In this document: one piece after another, positions 42,531 through 52,915 of the stretch
Position numbering within the stretch: position 1 is the first letter of the stretch
Layout of the letters: every line of letters starts with the position of its first letter
Assembly (NCBI RefSeq): GCF_048564905.1
Contig: NC_133007.1
Location: forward strand, 19,342,001 to 19,406,000
From: Vicugna pacos
Taxonomy: Eukaryota > Chordata > Mammalia > Artiodactyla > Camelidae
DNA length: 64,000 nucleotides
Direction of reading: 5' to 3'
Program-made: the position numbers and the translations under genes
Notes under the pieces: generated by a model
Told to the model about the DNA's origin: nothing
The model's database searches: none
Seen by the model: the letters and a program-made list of their open reading frames with translations, nothing else

Positions 42531-43430
42531 AACATTTATTTCTATGCAAGTTTCTAAGTGTCTGAACGTTTAACAGAGTCCTGAATTTTCATACAATGTC
42601 TCCTTAAAGTTGTATAATTTGAAATATCACATGTTGAAGTCTTTCAGAAAAACACATTCGAGGTCTGTTTAAAGGTATGCAAAGGAGCTTCTATTTTCTG
42701 CTATATTTTAATGCAGAATTTGACCACCACCCCCTCCCCACCACCACCACCCAGTGCTGACTGGCTCCCTGGGCAGACAGAGCATGTGCTCAAGATGCTA
42801 GCATAGCAGGGCATAGAACCATTTCTTTGAAAGAAGACGATGTTTGATATTTACCAAACTTACTATGGTGAGGTGCTATTTAGATTGCGAAATAGTTTGA
42901 ACCACATGGAATTGCCAATATTTGACTGGGTCTGACCTGAAAAAGAAAAACGTAACTTCATATGGTTCAATCTACTGCCTTTAAGGAATGGGCAGCCTTA
43001 TCTGTCTTTTGCTGGGACATTTAAAGTGTCCAACCCAGGCTCTTAACAGGCAGGCTCTTAATATGAGAGCCCAACACTGTAAAATGTCTGCAGGGTGTCT
43101 GTTGCTACCCCCTCCTCTCATCTCACCCAATCCCTGCCTCCCACCCTGACACAAGGAACCTAACTCTGGCTATACCTGGAGGCCAGCGCAAACCTGGTGA
43201 CCTTTCTAACTCATCAAGAACCCAAGCAAAGGCCAAACAGGTTTTGTGGAAAGATTTTTGAAAAGAAGGAAAATCTCCATCCTCAGGGGACTCTCTAGGA
43301 CCGGAGTTCTGTTGTGGGACCAGGTCCTACGACTTGGCATGACATTTCCCGAGGGAGCTGAGAGTTTGAGGAGACAGTGAGGAAACACTGGGAGTGAGGG
43401 TCTGGAAAAAGTATTTAGTTTGTTAAAAAA
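42531..43430. other. unassigned sequence, about 0.9 kb
   Basis: No repeat recognised. A C-rich (CCA)n run lies at 42723-42754. Confidence 0.4.
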
Positions 43431-43496
43431 GCTCCCGCGCCCTGCAGTTGACCTGCATTGCAGAGTCCTTAGTAATAAGGCAGTATTTTATCCCTG

Positions 43497-43577
43497 CTTC
43501 CTCCCTCTCTCTTCTCCCTCTTCCCCCTCCTTCCAACTCCTGATTTTTTTTTTCTTTCTTACTTTTTTTTTTTTTCC
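43497..43577 (+). repeat. polypyrimidine tract
   Basis: Nearly pure C and T ending in a long T run and CCTGGAGTAG. It resembles a strong 3' splice-site tract (see the candidate exon that follows) but may be plain low complexity. Confidence 0.8.
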
Positions 43578-43585
43578 TGGAGTAG

Positions 43586-43700
43586 CAGCCGCAGAGCATG
43601 GGGTGAAAAGTCTCTGGAAGGACAAGTTGACAGATAGCATTTGGGTCGCTGGGTCACTGAAAGGCGTCGTGATCTGGGCTCAGACGGAGCGATTTCCTCG
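43586..43700 (+). other. candidate noncoding or short exon, speculative
   Basis: A long pyrimidine tract and AG (43584-43585) precede this segment, and GTGATT (43701-43706) follows it, a weak donor. The segment and the next 40 bp hold 9 CpG in about 155 bp, well above the background. It is open in one frame (EHGVKSLWKDKL... at about 43594-43630), but the translation resembles no protein I know. It might instead be a conserved regulatory block. Confidence 0.25.
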
Positions 43701-43706
43701 GTGATT

Positions 43707-44549
43707 TTAATCTTTCGTCTGTTCACACGTCATGCCACCTGGACATAATGCAGAGAAATCTGGAGGTTTAACAAACCCTTCCGCTTGCCCCAAGAGCTCC
43801 CTTGAAAAAAAAAAAAAAAGGAGGGGGGGTGGTAGGAAAGAGAGAGTTAACTCTCTCCCTGCCTTCCCCATCAAGAGCAGAAAACCTAGAAGTGGAACAG
43901 ACCTCCCTGGCAATTAATAAGCTCAGGGCTTTGTCTGAGTAAGGAAGCCTTCATCTTTATGGAGACTGTAAATAATAGAATAAGCTGCCCCTTTTACTGC
44001 CTTAGACACATATAAGTGGCAGCTTTATCCTTTTTCGTTGACCCTCTGTCCAGGTTTTGATTTACTTTCAAATCTCTTGTCGTAGATTCTTGGAAAATAT
44101 TTATTTTGGTGGTTGGCGGTGGGGGTGGGGTGGAGGGTGCAGGCAGTGGGAGAAAGGATGGAGAGAAAGAGAGAGATCCATGAAGGGGAATATTAATATC
44201 TTTCTTGTGACTGTGGCCAGACAGTCTGCTTTTCATATTCCCCCATAAGGTTCTGAGCTATTTCTGACCAAGGGTGTTAAAGCAGAGAATTAATGGATTT
44301 CAGCAAAGTAGATGCTGACGTTCCAGAGAAATGTTTCTGCTTAACTTGTTGGAAATGTATCTCAGGTCATGCTTGACAGAGGTGGGGAGAGAAAAAGTAG
44401 CCAAGGGCCTGCCAAGAAGATGCTCCTTCAGGTTTCTTCCCTCTGGACAAATGGTGGAAAGAGACAAAGACCCCAGCTTCGTTGTTTTTTCCACAGAATG
44501 TGCATCATACTTCTGTGAAAGCACTTAATCAAACTTTATCATGGTTATC
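43707..44549. other. unassigned sequence
   Basis: It holds an A15/G-rich run at 43805-43832 and a GGTGGGGGTGGGGTGG run at about 44115-44135. No interspersed repeat recognised. Confidence 0.4.
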
Positions 44550-44640
44550 TGCTCAAATGTCACCACCAGACTAGAAACTCCACAGGAGCAGTGACTGCAT
44601 CCTTCGAATCTAAGTGCCTGAAATAGAGTGGTTTAATTAT
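44550..44640 (+). repeat. L2 3' end scrap, sense
   Basis: ACTAGAAACTCCACAGGAGC, AGTGACTGCATCCTTCGAAT resembles CTAGAATGTAAGCTCCATGAGGGCAGGGACTGTGTC of the L2 end. Confidence 0.45.
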
Positions 44641-44644
44641 TTGA

Positions 44645-45355
44645 TGATTTATTTATCAAACATTGTCAGTCCTTACTAGTGCCAGGTAGAGAGCTAGTGA
44701 ATCAGGATACAGTGAAAAATAAGAAAGGGTCCCTTTTCTCAAGTTACTCAAAATCTGGAAGGGTAGGGAGACAGATATACAAAGATAACATTTGTAGTAA
44801 AATATTACAGATGATGCCCTGAATGTATAGGATTTGATGAGTGAAAGAATTAAGGAGAGGTCCATTCTACTGGGAAGGGAAAGGGAGAATCAATAACTAT
44901 GTATAAAATAGATGAAAAACAAATTTCTTCTCTATAACACAGGGAACTGTATTCAACATCTTGTAGTAACCTATAATGAAAAAGAATATGAAAATGAATA
45001 TATGTACGTATATGTATGATTGACATGTTACGCTGCACACCAGAAATTGACACCTTGTAACTGACTATACTTTAATAAAAAAAAGAAAAAAAAGACATCA
45101 CATATGAAATGACTGTAGAGGTAAACACCAGGAGACATGCAGGCCAGTTAAGACACTATCTCAACACCCTTTGGGAGAAATACTGGGGTCTGATATAAGG
45201 ACACTACTAGGGGGCAGAAAGGAGGAGACAACATTAAGAGATAAGAGGAGGTGATTCTACAAAACTCAGTGACCACCAAGATGAAGTATCAGAAAGGAAG
45301 CGGAGAGGATGACCTCTAGGTGTCTGGCACTAGCGCTTGGGTCATTAATACCACG
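44645..45355 (-). repeat. L2 LINE, antisense, split by a young L1
   Basis: Left piece: GATTTATTTATCAAACATTG, CCTTTTCTCAAGTTACTCAA, AGGGAGACAGATATACAAAG (L2 3' UTR). Right piece from about 45118: CAGGCCAGTTAAGACACTAT, AGGATGACCTCTAGGTGTCT fit L2 ORF2 antisense (GACCAGTTAGGAGGCTATTGC..AGGATGACTCCAAGGTTTTTGG). The L1 3' end at 44893-45093 lies between them. Confidence 0.62.
44893..45093 (+). repeat. young truncated L1 3' end, sense
   Basis: TCTATAACACAGGGAACTGT, ATTCAACATCTTGTAGTAAC, GTTACGCTGCACACCAGAAA and TGTAACTGACTATACTTTAA are the same family as at 10440, 23096 and 27993. It ends in an A-rich tail. Target-site duplications were not identified. Confidence 0.87.
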
Positions 45356-45564
45356 GTTTTCCAATGTAAGAGAGAAAGGAGGTCACGATGCCCCAGTCAC
45401 CTAGAGGCCATATTATTATGACAGTGTTTGCTAATCTCAATAACCAGTTTAACTGTGTTTGTTTGCTCAGATGATCCCAGTTGCCTTGGCTTCCAGTAGA
45501 CACAGCTTGCCTTGTTGCCATGAACCTTGGAACAACACCATTTACTTGTGCCAAAGTACAATGG

Positions 45565-45730
45565 AAACATCATAGGCAGGGAAGCTGGAAACCTGGATTG
45601 AGTTCTGGCTCTGAAACTCTCGAGTCTCCACTTACTCCCTTTTACACGGGGGCTGAAAGCTACTTCCCTGCCTACTTCATTAGCGTTCAGTGAGATTATG
45701 CGTCTAAAAGCCCCATAAACATAGGAAACA
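45565..45730 (+). repeat. MIR SINE, sense
   Basis: AACCTGGATTGAGTTCTGGC, TCTGAAACTCTCGAGTCTCC and GTTCAGTGAGATTATGCGTC with AAAAGCCCCATAAACATAGG fit MIR head and 3' half. The core is weak. Confidence 0.6.
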
Positions 45731-46477
45731 AGACAGAACAAATCCACAAGCCCTTCTCACCCGGGAATTTGGAGGCGTACTTTGGCCTTTTAACCAGACT
45801 TGAGGTCACTGATAGGAAACTGATGAAAATTAAAATCATGCACTGCCTCACAGTTAGCAGGTCTGACTTATGAGGATGAAACGTCTCTGAAAAGGATACT
45901 TGCCAAGTGGCACTTGCTCAAAGGAAAAGATTCTGTCAGATCTGCCCAGCGTGGGCTCCAGATTGCTGACTTTCTAGAAGCCCGTATATCAGGGGAAAAC
46001 TCCAACTGATCCCGCAGTCTAGTGACCCTAACTGGCACAGGTGGTAGCCCTCAGTCTTGGCCAAGTTCCCGTCTGGGTAATTCCATTAGGCTGACCACCA
46101 TCTTCACTTCACCTTCGTTGGGAACACTGTCCTTTCCTTCCTGTCTTGGAAATTACCACCGGCAGGAGAGTATCTGTTGATATTTTGCATGTGCAGAGTG
46201 GAAGTTCCCTGCCTTGTGATGAGGACATTTTTCTTGTGAGACCAACTTCCAGGTAGCTTATTCTTAGAATTTAGCCCTGAGACCTTTTCTCACCAACCAG
46301 TTAAATTAGACAGTGATACACTGTGAGAGCTATTTGGAAAGTCTTGGTCATTGGCAAAGGATTGCTGGTGATCAGGAAGATAATGTAGATGTGTGAAGTG
46401 GTCTGTGGGGTCTAAAAAAGAAATGAGAGTGACGAGGACTGGAGAGTGCATTTGACAGCGAAACTCAGCCACATTTT
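45731..46477. other. unassigned sequence
   Basis: No repeat or exon recognised. Confidence 0.4.
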
Positions 46478-46851
46478 AAAAAAGGAACCATTGTACACAA
46501 GAGCTCCTTTTTCTTCACATTCTCGCTAACATTTGTAATCTCTTGTCTTTTTGATAATAGCCATTCTAGCAAGTCTGAGATGACATCAGATTTTGATTTG
46601 CATTTCCCTGAAGATGAGCAAGGTTGAGCCTCTTTTCATGAACCTGTTGAACATTTGTAAGTTGTTTTTGGAAAAAAAATATCTATTCAGATCCTCTGTG
46701 CCTTTTAAAAAAGATTTTTTTTTTTGCTAATGAGTTATATGAGTTTTCTATATATTTTGAATATTAACCCCTTATCCTATAGATGGTTTGTAAATATATT
46801 CTCCCTTTCCATAGATTGCCTTTTCATTTTGCTGATTGTTCCTTTTGCTGT
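46478..46851 (-). repeat. inverted 5' part of an L1 insertion
   Basis: CTTCACATTCTCGCTAACAT, TTGATAATAGCCATTCTAGC, GATTTGCATTTCCCTGAAGA, TTAACCCCTTATCCTATAGA and TAGATTGCCTTTTCATTTTG are antisense L1 ORF2. The piece ends at TGCTGTGC and continues at once in the opposite orientation (46852). The part of ORF2 missing at the switch is only about 60 bp, as expected for twin priming. Confidence 0.9.
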
Positions 46852-47660
46852 GCTGGAGGTTCCTCAAAAATTCAGAAATAGAACTACCATACAATCCAGT
46901 AATCCTACTTCTGGGTATATAGTCAAAAAAATGAAATCAGGATCTCAAAAAGATAACTGAACTCCCATATTTATTGAAGCATTATTCACAATAGCCAAGA
47001 TATGGAAACGACTTAAGTATCTGAATATAGATGAACGGATAAAGAGGTGTGTGTGTGTGTGTGTGTGTATGTGTGTGCACGTGTGTATGTATATATACAT
47101 ATACATATATATATACATACACACATACATATATATATATAAAGTGAAATATTATTCAGCCATAAGAAAGAAGGGAATCTTGTCATTAGTGACAACATGG
47201 TTAGATCTTAGGGGCATTATGTTAAATAAGTCAGACAGAGAAAGACAAATATTGTGTGATCTCACTTACGCATGGAGTCTAAATGAGCTGAACTCACAGA
47301 AGCAGAGAGTAGAATGGTGGTTACCAGAGGCTGGAAGGGATGGGAAAATAGGGGGATATTGGTCACAGGGTACCAATTTCCAGCTATAAAATGAATAAGT
47401 CCTGGAGATCTAATGTACAGCATGATGACTATAATTAATAACACTGGATTATATAATACTTTAAAGTTACTAAGAGAGTAAATCTTAAATCTTCTTACCA
47501 CCAAAAAGAAAAAAAAAGAAAGCAATCATGTGAGGGGATGGTGGTGTTAACTAACCCTATTGTGATAATCATTTGATTACATATATGTATCAAATCATCA
47601 CTTTGTACACCTTAAATTTACGAAATGTTGTATGTCAAATGTATCTCAAAACAATTTGGA
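46852..47660 (+). repeat. L1 ORF2 end and 3' UTR, sense (main part of the same insertion)
   Basis: TGGAGGTTCCTCAAAAATTC, CAATCCAGTAATCCTACTTC, GGGTATATAGTCAAAAAAAT, TATTATTCAGCCATAAGAAA, GTGATCTCACTTACGCATGG and CAGAGAGTAGAATGGTGGTT follow the L1MA-type ORF2 end and 3' UTR. A TG/TA microsatellite at 47046-47141 has grown inside it. Confidence 0.9.
47046..47141 (+). repeat. (TG)n/(TA)n microsatellite grown from L1 sequence
   Basis: About 95 bp of TG, then TATACA and TA repeats occupy the place where L1 consensus has a short GTGGTATATATATACAATGG. Open frames across it encode only Tyr/Ile/His/Val/Cys repeats and are artefacts. Confidence 0.95.
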
Positions 47661-47994
47661 AAGAAAAGCAAAACTTGGTGTAGTCTAAACAAAACTAATT
47701 TGTGAGTCTAATTTAGCTTGTAGGTCACCAGTTTCTAATCCCTAATCTTAAACTCTTAAAACTTATTGAAGATTTAACTAAACTAAAAGTAAGTAAATAA
47801 CTGAGGCATAGGGGGCTGTGATCATTACAGCCAGCTGAAGTCAAATTTGAATTATTGTCTGGCCGTCCGTCTCTCAGTCTGAGGCCATCCTTCCATTCCA
47901 GGTTGCTTTCTCTTCCAATCTTTAGAAAGTCTCATTCCCCTTTCATGGTTTCTTGGCTCTCCTAATATTCTTCTCTCCCATCCCTTTTGTGAGA
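47661..47994. other. unassigned sequence
   Basis: No repeat or exon recognised. Confidence 0.4.
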
Positions 47995-48155
47995 GATGTA
48001 TTTGTGGTTCAGCAGAAACAACACTGGGATTTTGAATCAACAGGTATGGGTCCAGTCCTGGTTCTTCCCCACAAGTAGCTGATCCGTCTGGACCAGATTC
48101 CAAACTTGCAAGTTTCCTCATCAGTGGGTACTGGAGATGGCTCATCTCATTCGTT
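47995..48155 (+). repeat. MIR SINE, sense
   Basis: TTCAGCAGAAACAACACTGG, ATTTTGAATCAACAGGTATG, GTCCAGTCCTGGTTCTTCCC and AAGTTTCCTCATCAGTGGGT fit MIR (GTGGTTAAGAGCACGGACTCTGGAGTCAG..GTTCAAATCCTGGCTCTGCC..CAGTTTCCTCATCTGTAAA). Confidence 0.7.
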
Positions 48156-48429
48156 CAGTTCAAAATTTTAATGACATTCAATTTTTTAAAAAATTTGCTG
48201 TCCAAATGTTTGTGCAGTAGGCCCATTCGAGGATACTGTTTATCTGAAGACCAGCATTAGCACCTTCACTTTATTAAACTAATGACATTTTCTGTTGTTG
48301 AGCTCCCTCCCAGCAAAAAATGCCATCCATTATGCAATCGGTATCCATTGGAAAATCGGATTCTTATAAATCTAATTAGCCCCAATTAGAATAATTTCCA
48401 AAAAATTAACAGTATAAATAATTGTTTAG

Positions 48430-48625
48430 GGGACAACTGGGTTTAGACAGATTTAAATTAAACACTTACTCTATCATTTTAAATCTTTGTGACATTGGAT
48501 GATTTCTAAGGCTTAGTTTCCCTATTTGTAAATTGGAAAAATAACTACTTCATCAGCATGATATTAAATGAGGGTGCACGCAAGGCACCTGGCGTATAGG
48601 AAATGCTGAAGTAAGAGCAATTTAT
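48430..48625 (+). repeat. MIR SINE, sense
   Basis: AAACACTTACTCTATCATTT, TTTGTGACATTGGATGATTT, CTAAGGCTTAGTTTCCCTAT, TTGTAAATTGGAAAAATAAC and AAGGCACCTGGCGTATAGGA with AATGCTGAAGT follow MIR core and tail. Confidence 0.78.
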
Positions 48626-49307
48626 ATTCTGTATTCAAGTCTCTCCGCTAATACTCTTCCTTCCTTCCCTACCATAGTCTTATATGACCGAAACACAGAT
48701 TTGCTCTAAAGGTTCCAAAGTCTTTGTTCATAGAAAGATTTCACAAACATTTTTCTTTTTCAGCTGAAAGAGCCTGGAAAACTGAAAAATATGACATAAT
48801 TTGAATGGAAGTAGTTACTTGGCTGCTTAACATGGGTCTGACTGTAATAAATACATTTCCTCAAAGTTTCCCAGCAGGACTATTCCCCAGGTGGCCCCTT
48901 AACTAAAACAACATATTAGAGAAAAATAAAGAATGTATAGTTTTTAGAAAATTATGTGCTTTTGATTTTCAAAGATATTTACGTTCCAAATGAATGACAG
49001 GTGAGAAAAGCTCCTGCCATCATCTCCCACCTTCTCCACAAAGGGAAAAAAATTTGAGTGACAGTTTTGTGCTCATAATCTAACATTCAGAGACATCTCC
49101 AAAGGATTTCTTCTTTGAGCATGTGGAGACTTGGTTTGAGCTGACGAGTTTGATTGGAGAAGGATGGGGCTTAGCCAAGTGATGGGATGGGGGCTGGGGC
49201 AGGATCGAGTGAGGAAGTGATACTGGGGGAGGGAAAGGGGTACGGGGGCTCTTCTGATATTAGCCCTTTGCTCCAATCCCTGAGGACTTCCAACAATCTT
49301 CATTCTA
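48626..49307. other. unassigned sequence
   Basis: No repeat or exon recognised. Confidence 0.4.
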
Positions 49308-49371
49308 CAATGGCGGGAGCATGTCGGGACTTTTGAAAATTTCGGCACACTCCCCCGGGGGCGAGTCCACT
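49308..49371. other. short CpG cluster
   Basis: Five CpG occur in about 62 bp (GGCGGGAGC, GTCGGGAC, TTTCGGCAC, CCCCCGGGGGCGAG) within CpG-poor DNA. It includes the palindrome CCCCCGGGGG. It could be a small regulatory site. No promoter or gene start is evident. Confidence 0.4.
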
Positions 49372-49559
49372 GTGTCTTTGAATCTGAAAGGAAGCTCCCT
49401 GTTCAAGAGCTGCTCCCTGCTGGGGGTTTGAACCAAAATGAGAAATACCAGTTCTGACAGTGCTAGGAAGACTTACAGCACATCACAATTTCAAGCAGTA
49501 GAACAACTCCTGGCAGATGAGTCTTTGGACATATGATCAAATAACTTCATGACTTGAAC

Positions 49560-49950
49560 TCTTTTTAGCTCAACTCCCCTACTTGGCAAATAAAGAAAAC
49601 AAGGCCCAGAGAAGTTGAATCAATTTCCTAAAGAAAGAGTTGGTAAACTATGAGTCATGGAGCAAATCTGGCCTACCACCTCTTCCTGTAAATAAGTTTT
49701 CATGGGAAAACAGCCATCCCCATTCATTTACTTATTGTCTATGGCTGCTTGCATCCTCAAATAGCAAAGTGGAACAATGACACTGGACCACGTGACCCAC
49801 AAAGCCTAATATGTTTACTATCTGGTCCTTTACCAAAAAAGTTTGCTGACCACAGATCTAAAACCATGCCACCCAGTGGGAGCAAAACCAGGGCCAGAAT
49901 GAAGGTCTTCTGAATCTTGATCCAGCAGCCATCTCTTGCATCACACCAGA
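49560..49950 (-). repeat. MIR/L3-like old repeat, antisense, split by a hAT element
   Basis: Left piece GAAAACAAGGCCCAGAGAAG, TTGAATCAATTTCCTAAAG and right piece AACCAGGGCCAGAATGAAGG, TCTTCTGAATCTTGATCCAG follow one antisense consensus (GAAACTGAGGCCCAGAGAGGTTAAGT..CAGGACCAGAACCCAGGTCTTCTGACTC). The hAT copy at 49635-49855 lies exactly between them. Confidence 0.6.
49635..49855 (+). mobile_element. non-autonomous hAT DNA transposon, second copy
   Basis: AGAGTTGGTAAACTATGAGT, GAGCAAATCTGGCCTACCAC, CCATTCATTTACTTATTGTC, TATGGCTGCTTGCATCC and TTTACTATCTGGTCCTTTAC, AAAAAAGTTTGCTGACCACA match the same family as 6889-7108. The flanks TCCTAAAG and ATCTAAAA agree at 5 of 8 positions, a plausible decayed 8-bp duplication. 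Confidence 0.85.
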
Positions 49951-50920
49951 AGAGAGAAATAGTGTGAGGATGAAAAATACAATGCATATAAATCTTCACG
50001 GCCCTCCAAATGAGAGAAATGACCAATATAATCTACATAGTCAGTATCAGGAGACTCTTCTAAATCTACCAGGTCTAAACTGGACTTTAACCATGGCCAA
50101 AAGTTGGAAATCAACTTTTAGTTCACCGAGTCCTCCATGGCCTACGTAACCACTTTTCCCAGATACCTGTCAATCTGCTGACGTGTCCTCTTTCTCTGCC
50201 CTAAAAAAAAAAATTGTTTAAAGACCATTCAGCATTCTAATAAGGATTTCATGGACATTAAGCAGCAAGGGTATTTAAAGAACAAATCACAGCCGACAAA
50301 CTTCATAGCCTTTTACAATGTAATTTCAAATCAGCAGATGAAAGGAAGGCAAGGGATCTTTCTTATATCTCTGCTTTTTAGTAAAACACTTGCGACAGGA
50401 TCTCTCACAAAATGTTAGTGGCAGAGCTACTTTATTCCAGCCTTTGCCAATTCAAATGAGCTTGAATGCTTCTGTGTAGAATGAAAAAAGAGTGACAATA
50501 AATGTCAATGTAAGGAGTCTGGGCATGGATGTGACACCTCTGAGACTATTACATAATATCACAATTGACCTTGAGTAGGGCACAAGGTCATGAACATCAA
50601 CTATGTAGGTGGTACTCAGACATATAAGAAAATCCCTAGAAAGTTCAGGCAAATAAGAAAAAAGGAATTAAATAAAAGCAGATATATGTTCAGGGACACA
50701 GTCAAATGATAATCCATGGAAATAAATAAATAAGCCAAAGACTTACCACTGAGTCAGCTCTTTCAAGTTTCAGAGACCTGGAAATAACTGAACACCAAAA
50801 ATATTGAATTGGAAGTTAGAGTTATTACTACTGAGTATGAAAAATCGGGCCCAGCTCATTCCTATCCCAGTTGGGAAGCTGAAGAATTGTGAGCAGCATG
50901 GCAGATTGGCAGTTAAACAA
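49951..50920. other. unassigned sequence, about 1 kb
   Basis: No repeat or exon recognised. Confidence 0.4.
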
Positions 50921-50924
50921 TAAA

Positions 50925-51745
50925 AGGGAATCACTGATTCATTTATTCATGTGTTCATGCATTCGTTCAAAAACCATTGGCTGGGTACCTGCCATGTGCT
51001 TGTCACAGAGCAGCAAAAAAGCAGGCACAGAAGAGAGTAATCTTATATATAGTGATGGGAAGATGGGGGACGGAATGTACTACTTTAGATGGAAGGATGA
51101 GGCAACGCCTCTCCATGAGAAGGTTTGTGCCTAGAACATCCTTCCAGGCATAAGAAACAAAAAGTGCAGAGGTCCTGAAGTGAGAGCACAATTGACATTT
51201 GGGGGATAGAAAGGAGATGTAGGGAGAACAAAAGGAGAAGTCCTGGGAACTGAGATCAGAGAGGTGGACAGAAGCAAAAATAAATATTGTCATGGAGGTT
51301 TGGGTAAGGATTTTCATTTTATTTTTATTGAGATGAGGAGGTGCTTTAAGATAAAGCACTAACACCTTAAGAAGATCACTCTGGTTGCATTATGAGAATG
51401 GACTACAAAGGGGCCAGGCAGAAGAAGGAAGACCAGTTGAGAGGTTATTGCAATATTTCAAATGGTGGTGGCTTGGACTTAGGTGGATACAAGCCGTGGA
51501 AGTGATAAAAAAATGGCTGGTTTGTGCTTGGGTCATGGATATATTCTGAAGGTAGATCCAACAGGATGTATCACTGGTTTGGATGTGGGAAGTAAGAGAA
51601 TCAAAGGAGTTATAAATGCTTCCAAGGATTTTGGCGCAAGCATCTGGATGGGTCAAACTGTCACTTTACTCAAACGGGAAAACTTGAGAAAATGGACATT
51701 TTGGGTAGCATAAATCAAGAGTTCAATCCATACCAATTTAGTGAG
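50925..51745 (-). repeat. L2 LINE, antisense: 3' UTR and end of ORF2
   Basis: Left part is the reverse L2 tail (CATTTATTCATGTGTTCATG, TACCTGCCATGTGCTTGTCA). At 51370-51660 the minus strand encodes SLTSHIQTSDTSCW, IYLQNIS and a LP.SAWPL end, matching L2 ORF2 (SLTSHIQSITKSCRFYLQNIS). The plus strand shows TTGCAATATTTCAAATGGTG and GTGGCTTGGACTTAGGTGGA in the same places. Several lesions, dead. Confidence 0.87.
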
Positions 51746-52685
51746 TCATAGGAGTGCACATATCCCCTCTTTACACCTGATCTTTCTGAGGATCTTTGGA
51801 AGTTCTCCATCTTATAACTCTAAGAGGTTATCATGAATTGAAGTTTGTGCCATGGTAACCAGCCTTGGTGAGCACCATGAAGCTCAAGAAGAAAAACATT
51901 TAAGAGCACAAAGAGAAAATGAGAAGGCGACAGAATAGAGATAAAATTGCCTCTACCAATAAAAAGCCAAAAGTTAAACTTGTTGAGAAAAGTAGCAGAA
52001 AAATGGCAAAAGGCAATTTGGTTCTGATGGTGTCACACTTGAAAACAGATCTTGGTGTGAGCAAATTTTGGAGTCGGAAAAAAAGAAGGAAGATTAGGGA
52101 AGAAGATGTTAATTCGTGTACTGCATTTAGAAAGTAGAGTGATGTGTGAGTCAAAATCTATTGTTCTTAAACTCAGAACAAAGATAGCAAAATAAATAGT
52201 GTTCAGTTGTAGAACGTCACGATTAGTTGGTTGCCTTCATAAGTTATTTCCTTTTTGGGAGCTTTAGTTTCACTGTTAAACACAAGGTTTGGAAATAGAT
52301 TACCTTTTACAACATTTCCACCTGCAAGATTTTTATAAATTCTAGATTACGGCCACTCCCACTCTATCATCCTCACTTTACAACGTGAGCCCCTCCTACA
52401 GGAAGATGAGAGTTAATAAATGAAAAAGAAATATTTCAAAACATTCAGTTGGGAAGATATTAATGGAGCCAACTAGAAGTGGGAGCAAGTCAATGAGACC
52501 AGACCCATCTTCACTCTCACAGGAGATTATAAGAACTCCCAGAGTCCTCTTACCCTACAAGTTCAAACCTCATATACCACTTCCCCCACTAGGATTTCTT
52601 CTTGAATTTCCTGTAAGAGATAGCCTTATACTGCAGCATCTGACACCTCCCGACCTCAACCTCCCTCACATCCAGCCATCAAACA
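51746..52685. other. unassigned sequence; Lys/Arg-rich open frame
   Basis: No repeat recognised. An open frame at 51919-52137 encodes a 72-residue Lys/Arg-rich product (RRRQNRDKIAS near the start, RKKRRKIREED near the end). It resembles no family I know. It may extend upstream only across a stop. A-rich DNA readily gives Lys-rich frames, so I do not call it a gene. Confidence 0.4.
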
Positions 52686-52915
52686 CAGTGTTTCTGAATC
52701 TCACCATTCATGACATTTTGAGCCAAATAATTCTCTGATGGAAACAGGGTCCTGTGTATCAGAGGACATTTGGCAGCAGCCTCCATTTCTATCCACTAGA
52801 TTCCAGTAGCAATACCCTTCCCATCCCCTCCATTTGTGACAACAGAAACCATCTCTAGACATTGCCAAATGTCCCCTGGGGGGGGGGGGAAATTGTCTCC
52901 AGTGGAGAACCACTG
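52686..52915 (-). mobile_element. hAT-Charlie non-autonomous transposon, antisense
   Basis: CAGTGTTTCTGAATCTCACC, ATGACATTTTGAGCCAAATA, ATTCTCTGATGGAAACAGGG, CAGAGGACATTTGGCAGCAG, TCTAGACATTGCCAAATGTC, CCCTGG and AGTGGAGAACCACTG cover a known Charlie-type repeat from end to end. A G12 run at 52878-52889 has expanded in it. The flanks ATCAAACA and ATTTAAGA agree at 5 of 8 positions. Confidence 0.82.

Noticed and set aside
47046-47141. TG/TA alternation as Z-DNA or a promoter TATA region
   Set aside because: It is a microsatellite inside an L1 relic. Alternating purine-pyrimidine sequence is explained by repeat growth.
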